From positions 78,655-142,654 of the forward strand of contig NW_003314324.1 of the NCBI RefSeq assembly GCF_000143415.4: a DNA stretch of 64,000 nt, read 5' to 3'. The notes below the pieces were generated by a model, which was given only the letters and a program-made list of their open reading frames with translations, was not told where the DNA came from and ran no database searches. A program made the translations under genes and the position numbers. Positions 24,059-33,248 of this stretch are shown in pieces; the stretch's first letter is position 1, and every line of letters starts with the position of its first letter. This DNA comes from Selaginella moellendorffii (Eukaryota > Streptophyta > Lycopodiopsida > Selaginellales > Selaginellaceae).

Positions 24059-24220
24059 TCTAGCTAGAACTCGGAAGTATTGGATTCAATGTAAGACCTA
24101 GATTTATATAACGGTGGTGTACTGGAGATGGTGTTTGAAATCGATCTTTCATGAGCCTTTTGAAAGTGTTTGATTACGAAGGTCTTTATTCAAGATCAAA
24201 AGGAAAATACAGCGACGCTT

Positions 24221-25663
24221 TCACGCTTTCATGGCAACTTTCAAGGCTTTCTTACACAGACTCTTTGACCAGCTAGAGATCTCTTTGTCAGCAAAGTTGC
24301 GAGTGAAGAAGACGTCATTGAGCAGCTTTTCCTTGTGAGTTTGCGCCAGCCGGATGTGTATGTCGACGCCCCTGCTCTGATCGATCGATTTCGGCTCTGG
24401 GGCTGGAGCTGGAAACAGCGCCACAAACGAAGGCGGCAGAGCAGTCGGAAGAAGGCAAAGCTGAGCCAATGCGCCACCCCGCCAGCCAAAATCAATGCCA
24501 TAGACTGGAAACCTCCCCAGAGATGTGGAGAGCAAACCTCGCTTCCAGTGAAGTGATGCTGGCAGTGCCATGGGAGAGTTTAACTCGAGCCAGTCCACGG
24601 CACTGCGCATGCAAAGGTGGTCGGAGCTAACGATCTTCTCGTGGATCAGCTTGGCAGCAAAGCTCTTGTCACTCGCGACTTGTCCCGCAGTGGCAGCGTA
24701 TGCCTGGCATGGAATGAGGGCATTGCCAAAGTAGTCTTCGGGGATCTGGGGCGCAAATCTACCTTTGCTTCGCAAGTTGATGGGCAGCATGTAGGAAGTA
24801 TCAAGATGCCCGGGAATGGCTTTTGCTGCGGTTATAGACGACCAAAGCAATGCCGAGACAGTCTCAAAGGTGGTGGCTCTGCCATAGCCGAACTTGGTGG
24901 AGCTTTCGATCTCTCGGGCGCAGGAATCGATGGCCTCTTTACCCATCCGCAGCACCATCGATTCGTGTTCTTCCGCCCTTCCAAAGTCGAAGCCGAGTGC
25001 ATCTTGCTGTGCGTTTTCTACGACGAAAGGCACCGGGGCATCCACGACTGGAGAGCTGCGAGCTTTCAGCACCGCGGTTGTGAAGTCTTGGCGAGTTCTT
25101 GGGTTGATCGGCGAGACCCCACGGTGGATCTCACTCCATCGCGTGAGAAATTTGACGAGGCTGTACCCGTCCATGACCATGTGTAGAAAGTGGAAGCCAA
25201 TGGCCACTCCTCCACAGCGAAACGTTGTCACCTGGACTTGCATCAATGACATCTGGGAGAGATCAGCATGATCACCAGAAAGCGAGAAATCGACCGAAAT
25301 TGGGCACTGCCTGAGGTCCGACCACTCGTCGAGGCTCGCATCGCTCCTGGATTCAATGACGTTCACACCTTGGGAGTTGACATTCACCTCAAGCTTGAAA
25401 GGTGCCTCGCCGTGGCAAATCCGGCCAGCGAGCACAGGGAACTCGGCCAGTGCTTTGGACAGGGACGACTTGAGGCCTTGGTGGAGCTCTCGCTCGCCAT
25501 GATGCGGAGAGACGCAGTCGCGGAAGAAGAACACAAGCTCATGGTACTCCGGCCTTGGGATCCAATTGATGAGGTCGAGATTGGTGAGCTCATAGTTCCA
25601 GCCAGGGGACGATGGGATTGCTGGAGTTACCAAGTGAACCTGGGACTTGATAGGCTTATCCAT
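24221..25663 (-). CDS. BAHD-family acyltransferase
   Basis: An intronless gene of 480 residues from the first ATG (MDKPIKSQVHLVTP). The catalytic HxxxD motif is HMVMD at 161-165. The second BAHD motif is DFGWR at 391-395 instead of the usual DFGWG; the last position varies in the family. These cytosolic enzymes move an acyl group from an acyl-CoA (acetyl, benzoyl, hydroxycinnamoyl or other) to a hydroxyl or amine of a specialised metabolite. The gene shares a divergent 416-bp upstream region with the diterpene synthase and is followed on the same strand by two P450s, so acylation of a hydroxylated diterpene is a reasonable hypothesis. Donor and acceptor cannot be read from sequence. Confidence 0.92.
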   Translation of the reverse strand: MDKPIKSQVHLVTPAIPSSPGWNYELTNLDLINWIPRPEYHELVFFFRDCVSPHHGERELHQGLKSSLSKALAEFPVLAGRICHGEAPFKLEVNVNSQGVNVIESRSDASLDEWSDLRQCPISVDFSLSGDHADLSQMSLMQVQVTTFRCGGVAIGFHFLHMVMDGYSLVKFLTRWSEIHRGVSPINPRTRQDFTTAVLKARSSPVVDAPVPFVVENAQQDALGFDFGRAEEHESMVLRMGKEAIDSCAREIESSTKFGYGRATTFETVSALLWSSITAAKAIPGHLDTSYMLPINLRSKGRFAPQIPEDYFGNALIPCQAYAATAGQVASDKSFAAKLIHEKIVSSDHLCMRSAVDWLELNSPMALPASLHWKRGLLSTSLGRFPVYGIDFGWRGGALAQLCLLPTALPPSFVALFPAPAPEPKSIDQSRGVDIHIRLAQTHKEKLLNDVFFTRNFADKEISSWSKSLCKKALKVAMKA

Positions 25664-26079
25664 CACTTGGGTACCTTCCACAGCAGTGCAAATCAGGCTG
25701 TCAGAATTTCTTATCTATCTATATGTTGTTTTGGTAGTCTCGTGGTGCCCGTCGTGAAGCATGACACCAAATTGTGATGCATGCACGAGATCGCGACAGA
25801 ATTAGCTGGATATTCAAAAGTGGTCTGCAATTTTTTACGCTCCGATTATCAGAGTCGTTCACGACTCCCAGGGATGTGCAAGTCAGTCAAACATGCCGGC
25901 CTAACCACATGCCACACGTTGCGCATTTGTGGGAAAGATTGTTGACGAGAAAGTTTAATAGACTGGAAAGGGTGGCGAGCCTTCGCGGTCGTGTTCGTCA
26001 TCGTTGCTCAAAATAAGTCCAAGTCCACATCAGATCTTTGCTTAAAACAAAGGGATGCGCTGATTCTACAATCACTAAT
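25664..26079. promoter_or_regulatory. Shared divergent promoter of acyltransferase and diterpene synthase
   Basis: The 416 bp between the two start codons hold W-box cores: TTGACG at 25942-25947, and GTCAA at 25886-25890, which is TTGAC on the minus strand. These are WRKY-binding motifs often found upstream of defence and terpenoid genes. The motifs are short and may be chance; the shared arrangement is the stronger argument for co-expression. Confidence 0.5.
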
Positions 26080-29000
26080 ATGATTTCATTCAGAGCATAT
26101 GGAAGCAACTTCAGTGTTCATGATGTGCCATATGCAGGCTCTTCTGATTATGCTCGGATCAGTTGTAGATTGCAGAGCAGGGAATATAAGTTTCCATCCT
26201 GCCAATTGCAACGTTGTAAGGCTTTACCAAGCGTCACGAAGGAGAGTGCTCCTTGTCACGAATCTCTCCAGTTCTTGGAGGAGGTATTTCCCCTCGTGTT
26301 CCACTCTGATTACAATGCTTTTGACAGGAAACAGTTCCAGCATCCACCACCGACAGTAAAGCATATATGATAGAGGAAATGAGAAAATTGCTTGCAACCT
26401 TGGACGATGGAGAAATCAGTCCCTCTGCTTATGACACAGCTTGGGTTGCTCGGATCCCCTCGCAGTCAAACGCTACTTGCCCAGAATTCCCCGAAACACT
26501 GGAGTGGATTGCTCATAACCAGCTTCCTGATGGATCTTGGGGGGATAGGAACCACTTTCAAATTTATGATCGGGTATTGAGCACAGTCTCATGCTTAGTT
26601 GCGTTGAAAACGTGGAACCTGGGACATGACAACATCAATAAAGGTAGTTTCCATGATATAAATCAAGGTTATCTCCTAACATTTTGTGATCAGGTGAAAG
26701 ATTCCTCAAGCAAAACATATACAAACTTACAAAAGATAAAGGAGATTTACTTTGTGGTTTTGAGCTCATTTTTATGACGATGCTAGAGGAAGCCAAACAG
26801 AAGGGTCTAGACATTCCAATTGATATTCCAGCTCTAAAAATTCTTCAAGGATATCGTCAAAAGAAGTTGCAAAAGTAATTAAACTCAAATTTGCTAACAT
26901 AGTCAATTGAATGCACTAATTTTTCTTTACATATCCAGGATTCCATTGGAGATGGTTCATTCTATTCCAACAACAATTCTATATTCTTTAGAAGGATTGC
27001 AAGATCACATCAACTGGGAAAAGATTTTGCAGTTCATAGGCACTGATGGATCGTTTCTAAGTTCCCCTTCTGCCACAGCTTGTGTATATATGCACACAAA
27101 GGACCCCAGATGCTTGGAGTATCTCAAAGGAGTGGTTAAAAAAGTGAAAAACTCAGGTAAATTTATGTTGTTTGAGTTGATACTGTCAATATTCTAAAAA
27201 CTATAACTTTAGTGCCATGTCAATATGCTATCGATTTATTTGAGCGTTTATGGATTGTTGATACCTTGGAAAGGCTAGGAATTGATCGATATTTTCAACC
27301 TGAAATTAAAAACATATTAGATTATGTGTATAAGTAAGTATGAATAGTCAATAACAATTGTCCACTAACAATTTTATGATAGATATTGGAGTGATAAAAA
27401 AGGAATTGGATGGGGGAGAGAAAGCTATCTCAAAGATATTGACGACACATCAATGGGCTTTCGTCTGCTCAGGTTGCATGGATATAAGGTGACACCAGGT
27501 AAGGTTCTTTTATTCTGTTTATTCATGCATATACATATGGAAAAAAATGCGTTTATGTAGATGTATTTCTAAATTTTATGTCAAGCGAAGACAAATTCTT
27601 CTGTTTCCCTGGCGAATCATATCATGGTGCTTCTGATATATTCAATCTATACAGAGCATCCCAAGTCGCTTTTGCAAACGACAATATCTTGACAAAAGCT
27701 AAGAACTATGCTCATAAATATTTATCACAACTTGATAAAGCTTACTTAGACAAATGGTCAGCCAAGAAAAACTTTTTCCAAGAGGTACACATCTAATTAA
27801 CATTGATATAGTTCATTTTCAATCTCAATTCAGGTAGAGTTTGAGTTATCGAACCAGTGGAATTCATGTCTTCCAAGGGCGTATTCTAAATCTTATATTC
27901 ACAATTACGGCCCGAACGATATATGGATAGCCAAAACAATTTACAGGTGATTTTCTTTATTTGCTTTTGAAATTCCTTAAGGAATCAACTACAGGCTGCC
28001 TTTTGTAAACAATGAGCTCTTCATAAATCTGGCAAAAGAGGACTTCAACGCATGCCAGTCAATTCACCAATCAGAAATCCAGACGCTCTTGAGGTACAAT
28101 ATAAAGCTCAAAATCACACCTTGATTAAGTTGTGTTTGTGTAAAGGTGGTGGGCCGCGCTCAAGTTTGGAGATCTTCCATTTTTTGGTGACAAGGTCGTG
28201 ACAGCCCACTTTAGCATTGCGTCTTGCATGTTTGAGCCAGAGTTCTCGGAGTTGCGGCTCTTCTACACAAAGTACGCTCTCCTCAGCTCGACGCTCGACG
28301 ATTTAGCCGATTACTATGGCAGCCCTGCACAGACCAGATGTATTCTTGAGGCTATCAGGAGGTGAGCAAAGCTTTGAAAAGCGAGAAGTTCTCATCAAAC
28401 AGTGTCCACAGCTGGGATCCATCTCTCGTGAGCCACTTATCCGAGGAAGTTCAAATTTGCTTCAGTGGCTTGTACCGGACTATCAACGAAATGGTTAAAA
28501 GCGCTTCGAAGGTTCAAACTGGTTCATCCATTAATATAAGGGAACACATGCAAGAACAAGTAATGTGCAAATGCAATGTAGCATGATCTGATTTTCTGAT
28601 TCGTTGATGCAGTTGGCAAAGCTCATCAGTGCTCAACTAGTTGATGCGGAATGGATGGAAAGAAAACACATCCCGAGCTTTGAAACATACTTGAGCAATG
28701 CCACCGTCAGTGTTGGGATGCAAGACTTGCTCCTGAGCTCCATCTTCTTCTGTGGCGAATCCATCTCAAAACATCTGATGCAAGAGATCAAGAACTCACG
28801 CTGCCTGCAACTGACGTGCTTGATCGCAAGGCTGTGCAATGACATTGGAACATATCAGGTGAGCTTTCCAATCTGTGATCGCTTGATCAACTCACAAGTG
28901 ATGGTTTCTTTCCAGTTTGAACGAGAGAAAGGCGAAGTTGCCTCAAGCATTACATGCTACATGCGAGAAAACCGGGGCATCACTGAATCCCAGGCCATAG

Positions 29001-29209
29001 AACACTTGCAAGGAATCATAGATGAAAGCTGGAAGGAGCTAACTGAGGAGTTCTTGACACCCAGCCAGATTCCTCGAAGCATCAAGAGGCTCATGTTTGA
29101 AACAGCGCGGATATTCCAGTTCATCTATCCCAAGAAGGACAACTTCAAAGATCCCAGCAAAGCCATGGCGTCTCTCATACAAAATGTGTTGTATAAACCA
29201 GCTGAATGA
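26080..29209 (+). CDS. Bifunctional (class II/class I) diterpene synthase
   Basis: Thirteen exons, all GT-AG and frame-consistent: 26080-26283, 26328-26643, 26694-26874, 26939-27156, 27213-27333, 27383-27498, 27561-27784, 27834-27946, 27995-28093, 28146-28361, 28403-28559, 28613-28858, 28916-29209; 834 residues. A plastid-transit-like N-terminus is followed by SAYDTAWV (101-108) and QLPDGSWGD (133-141). The class II acid motif is DIDD at 365-368. The class I metal sites are DDLAD at 582-586 and NDIGTYQFE at 731-739. Both active sites look intact, so geranylgeranyl diphosphate could be cyclised to a copalyl-type intermediate and then ionised to a diterpene or diterpene alcohol in one protein, as known for Selaginella labdane and miltiradiene-type synthases. 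The product is not predictable. Introns 1 and 10 are only 44 and 41 bp. Confidence 0.93.
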
Positions 29210-29268
29210 AGGCATGCAAAGATTTAACATCAATTGTTGGCAAAAAGGAATAAAAAATACCTTGAAAA

Positions 29269-31032
29269 TCAGAAGTCAGTGTGACTATTTTCATTCACCA
29301 CGAAAGTCTTGGAGTCTAGAAATTGTTTCATGTAATTTAGAGTCCACTCTCGGGGCGCACCATACTCTTCTACAAGATGGGAGACGAATGTTTGCACCTC
29401 CTTCTCCTAGAACAAGCAGTGTCTCCACTGTAAGTAACGTCACCAGAAGATCACATACCTGTTTGTCATAGCCTTGTGAGATATCAATGTACTGTGATCT
29501 AGCAGCTCTAACTTTCTCCTTTATGAAGAGCTCTTGCTCCGGCGTGAGGCCCGAATCTGATGCTCGAAGCTCCGCGACAACCTGAGAGTGTGAAAGATTT
29601 GAAGCACAGGTGAAAGATTTCTTTTCTTGCTCGCCTTTTTAAGCTGCTCCAATTCTTGGAGAGCACCGTCTCGTTCTTCGGTGAGACGCAAAGCGACGGC
29701 TTCCAGAGACTGCTTCTCTGCCTCGGATCGTTCGCTTTGGGATGCCATTTCTTTCAACCTCGCAACCTGGAGCGCGGAGAATCAGCAAACATTAAGTGGA
29801 AAGAAGACTAAACCGATGAACCTCCTGTAAAGCCGAGTCCCTCTCGGTTGCCAGCTGACATGCTAGCACCTCCAGTGCCTCGTTTTGTTGCCTGAATTGT
29901 TGGACTTCTTGAGCTAGAGCTTTCTCCACGGAAGAGATTCTCCCCTGCATGGCCTCGACAGCTTTTCTGAGCCCCGACACCTACACTACGAGCACATCAT
30001 CTCATCCACGGAAAAGAAAGAAATGGAACTGTGATCTACCTCGGAAATTGCAGAGTCCCTCTCCTTGACAAGCTCCATTGCGACCGCTTCAAGAGCCTCC
30101 TTCTCAGCAGCCAAGCGGGCGAAATCACTAGCGGCTTGCTTCATTTCTTCCACCTGATGAAAAACTGTCGTTGAGACAACAATCGAAAAGGAACGAGTGG
30201 GAACATACTTTGTTCACTGCTGCGTCGCGTTCCTTGGCAAGTTTTTCCAGCGCTTGCACGACAGCCTCGTCCATATCCTGTAAGTTTTTTGCAAGCACTA
30301 AATCCACGTAGAAGAAAAAGAAGAATCAATTACGCGAGGAAGAACTACCGTCGTCCGTTGGACGCGTGAATTCTCGCTACTGTCGACCAACTCACTGATG
30401 GCCTTGAACGGAGAAGTCGCAACGAGCACATTGTTCTTCCCTTTCAAAGCTCGACTACACACGAACAAAACTCCGTCAAGCTTTCAAGAAAGAAGAAACA
30501 CAGGAGAATACCAAGCTTTCAAGAAAGAAGAAACACAAGAGAATACCGAGAAAGAAATCTATCTGATCGCTTACCCAGCGATGAGGATCGAGTAGCCCAC
30601 GCCCACTGCCTGGAGCGCCTCGGGAACCAGCGGCAAGACCTCCAGTGAGCTCAGCACACTGCCTCCAATCGCAAGCCCGACACCGGCAATTCCGCCATAC
30701 AATGCGAGCTCTCCAGCGCTCTTGTCCTTGAGTCCTTTGCGAAATTCCTCCAAAATCCTCGTTCTGCTGGCTCCAATCTCGCCTTCTACCTCGAGCTTAC
30801 GCACCTCTTCCTTCTTCTTGCCCGCCGGCTCGTCTTGCAATGAGAGCTTGAGCTCCGCCGGGCCAAGATCCAAGGGCTTGTAATCCGGAGAAGAAGAAGC
30901 CGCCGATGACACCGCTGCTCGATCCGGCGCTTTGAATCCATCATCGCCAGTGGCAGCGCACCGCGCATCGGGCTTGCGGAAGAGAGACGATGGGAAGATC
31001 AAGGCGGGGTAGCGCTGAGCCACAGAGGCCAT
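29269..31032 (-). CDS. Predicted plastid membrane protein with long coiled coil (unassigned family)
   Basis: Eight exons: 31032-30575, 30454-30349, 30277-30209, 30153-30040, 29980-29822, 29766-29635, 29581-29459, 29406-29269; 432 residues with frame kept. The N-terminus (MASVAQRYPALIFPSSLFRKP) looks like a transit peptide. Two hydrophobic segments around residues 115-155 (LALYGGIAGVGLAIGG and PEALQAVGVGYSILIAG) resemble thylakoid-type membrane hairpins. Then comes an exon-repeated coiled coil in which each exon ends near an ERD-SA/GAL motif (LVKERDSAISE, LATERDSALQE, LTEERDGALQE), and a tail QTFVSHLVEEYGAP. I do not recognise a named gene. Intron 6 (29634-29582) needs a GC donor (AAG/GCGAGC). 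The gene ends only 60 bp from the diterpene synthase stop, tail to tail. Confidence 0.78.
30477..30546. repeat. Two tandem copies of a 35-bp unit inside an intron
   Basis: The unit begins CAAGCTTTCAAGAAAGAAG and repeats once with a single difference, within intron 1 of the plastid coiled-coil gene. It lengthens that intron to 120 bp, about twice its neighbours. Confidence 0.85.
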
Positions 31033-31134
31033 CGCCTCTCTCGCTTCTTTCTCCGCCAAGAGAATGTATATCTTGAAAAATATTTTATCTGGAAGCCCAA
31101 GAACCCTAAATTCCCGGATGTGGAAGAGGAGTTA
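31033..31134. promoter_or_regulatory. Very short divergent promoter between plastid protein and PPR genes
   Basis: 102 bp separate the two start codons. It contains GAACCCTAAATTC at about 31100-31112, a telo-box-like element also seen in the RSP4/FtsH divergent region. Confidence 0.5.
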
Positions 31135-33003
31135 ATGCGATTTGGGCGCCATCGCAATCGCCATCGCCATTGCTACCGCGATCGATTCTTCAGCACAGAG
31201 ATCGAAGTCCAGGAAGATCCGGCATTCTTTGCGCAGCTTGTGCGGGGATTTGGCGATTCTAGGGATCTAAGCGCCGGACGAGGGGCTCACGCTCGGATTT
31301 CTAGCAGCCAGCACCATGGCAACGTCTTCTTGCTCAATCTCCTGGTGGAGATGTATGGCAAATGCGGCAGCATTGACGACGCGCGCCAGGTTTTCGATTC
31401 CATCCGGCATCCCAACGCGTACTCCTGGAATATCATGCTCACGGCGTGCGGTAGAAGCGGGGATTTACCGGCGGCCAAGCGCGTCTTTGATGCCAATCCA
31501 GAGCGTGGGATCATCACCTGGACGACCATGGTCGCAATGTATGCCAAGGAGGGGTATCTGGAGGAGTCGCGAGGGTTCTTCGAGAGGATGCCGAGCTGGA
31601 GCGTGAAATCTCTCAATGCGATCGCGCAGGCGTATTTGCAAGAGAGCGATCACGAACACGCGATCGCTCTTCTGAAGAGGATGCCGGAGAAGGATCAAAT
31701 CTCCTGGAACGTTCTAGTTCAGGCAAATGCCCAGCTTGGCCATATGGATCGATCACAGTGGCTCTTCGATAGAATGCCGTTTTGGGATTTGGCGTCATGG
31801 ACGTCGATGATCACTGCGTACTGCACTGCTGGGGATTATCACACTGCGAGGCTGTTCTTCGATCAGATGCCTGTGAAAGACGTGGTTTCTTTGACAACCA
31901 TGGTAGCAGCGTATGCCCACAGTGGGCATATGGTTTTAGCGAGAAGGATGTTTGATGGGATTTCTCACAAGGATGCCGTGGCGTGGACGACCATGCTTGT
32001 AGCGTATGGAGAAAATGGCGATGTCGGAAAAGCTTTGAGCCTCTTTCAAGCGATGCCGAGGAGGGATATAACATCATGGAACGCGATATCGGCAGCTTAT
32101 GCCCAAGCTGGGCATCAAGAGGATTCTATCAGGGTCTTTGAAACGATGCCTTGCCGGGATTTGGTGTCTTGGAACACAGCAATTCTGGCTTGCGTGGAGT
32201 GTCACTCTGCGGAGGAAGCCAAGAGATTTTTTGATCAGATGCCTCGGAAGAATATCATCTCCTGGACGCTGCTGGCAGCGGGATATGCACAAGCCGGGTA
32301 TACCAGCGATGCCAAGCTCGCGTTTTGGAGGATGCCGGTTATCACACTCACGTCTTGGAACTCCATGATCTCTGCGTTTGGTCGGAGCAGGGAGGAGCGA
32401 GAGGCAAGGCTGCTGTTTGATGCGATGCCTTTCCAAGACACAATCTCGTGGAACGCTATGATCGGAGTGTACGCTGAGAGCGGTCACCTGGAGGAGGCTC
32501 GGAGATGTTTTGATCGAATGCCGCGACGAGCACAGATCTCCTGGAACTCCATGATCCAGGCGTATGCTCAGAGTGGTCACCTGGATCAAGCTCTTGCGCT
32601 CAAACTCGACATGATCAACGAGGGATTCCGGCTGGACGAGCGAACGTTCACGAGCATCCTGGCGGCTCACGGCCACGCGGGTCTCTTCTACGATGTTTTG
32701 GAGAACTTTCGGTCGATGCAGGACGATCACGGCTTGCAACCGGTGGTGGAGCACTATCATTGTCTCGTCGACGTGCTCGGCCGCGTAGGGAGGCTGGGTG
32801 AGGCGGAGGAGCTCATCAAAACGATGCCTTTCCCGGCGGATGATGTCTCGTGGACGAGCTTGCTAGGGGGATGCAAAGCTCACAAGGACGGGACTCGTGG
32901 GAAGAGAGCTGCGAGAGAGATTTTGGAGCTGGATGGAGAGTGTTCCTCGGCTTATGTTCTACTGTCCAGCATCGCTGCCTCCCGAGATCTAAAGGCGCGC
33001 TAA
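31135..33003 (+). CDS. Pentatricopeptide repeat (PPR) protein, PLS/S-rich type without DYW domain
   Basis: An intronless gene of 622 residues starting at ATG 31135 (MRFGRHRNRH). A short basic, Arg/His-rich leader suggests organelle import. It is followed by about fifteen tandem repeats of roughly 31 residues with signatures such as SWNIMLTACGRSGDL, ARRMFDGI and SWNAMIGVYAESGHL, typical of S-type motifs. The last part (VDVLGRVGRLGEAEELI, SWTSLLGGCKAH, YVLLSSI) is the E1/E2-like tail found in plant PLS PPR proteins. No DYW deaminase follows, so any editing role would need a partner. Such proteins bind specific organelle RNAs; the target is unknown. Confidence 0.92.
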   Translation: MRFGRHRNRHRHCYRDRFFSTEIEVQEDPAFFAQLVRGFGDSRDLSAGRGAHARISSSQHHGNVFLLNLLVEMYGKCGSIDDARQVFDSIRHPNAYSWNIMLTACGRSGDLPAAKRVFDANPERGIITWTTMVAMYAKEGYLEESRGFFERMPSWSVKSLNAIAQAYLQESDHEHAIALLKRMPEKDQISWNVLVQANAQLGHMDRSQWLFDRMPFWDLASWTSMITAYCTAGDYHTARLFFDQMPVKDVVSLTTMVAAYAHSGHMVLARRMFDGISHKDAVAWTTMLVAYGENGDVGKALSLFQAMPRRDITSWNAISAAYAQAGHQEDSIRVFETMPCRDLVSWNTAILACVECHSAEEAKRFFDQMPRKNIISWTLLAAGYAQAGYTSDAKLAFWRMPVITLTSWNSMISAFGRSREEREARLLFDAMPFQDTISWNAMIGVYAESGHLEEARRCFDRMPRRAQISWNSMIQAYAQSGHLDQALALKLDMINEGFRLDERTFTSILAAHGHAGLFYDVLENFRSMQDDHGLQPVVEHYHCLVDVLGRVGRLGEAEELIKTMPFPADDVSWTSLLGGCKAHKDGTRGKRAAREILELDGECSSAYVLLSSIAASRDLKAR

Positions 33004-33248
33004 ACAATGCACAGAAGAGGAGAGTGATTAGTTGAGGAGGAGACATGGCCAAACGACTTACACAACTTGGAGATGCTTAGCTCTGCCAACTTTTCATTTT
33101 GCACACTGTCACCTCTTGAAGTAGAGTTTCTTGTCATATAAACATAGAATATCATGTACTTTTGATAAGGCCGTAACCAAAGCTTCTTAACCTCTCACAA
33201 ATCAAACAATCAAGTGTCGTCAAGCTAGTACCTGGAGTGTTGCAAGGT

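Noticed and set aside
31120-31134. PPR start at the upstream GTG
   Set aside because: Plant genes start at ATG; the first in-frame ATG is 31135 and leaves a plausible leader.
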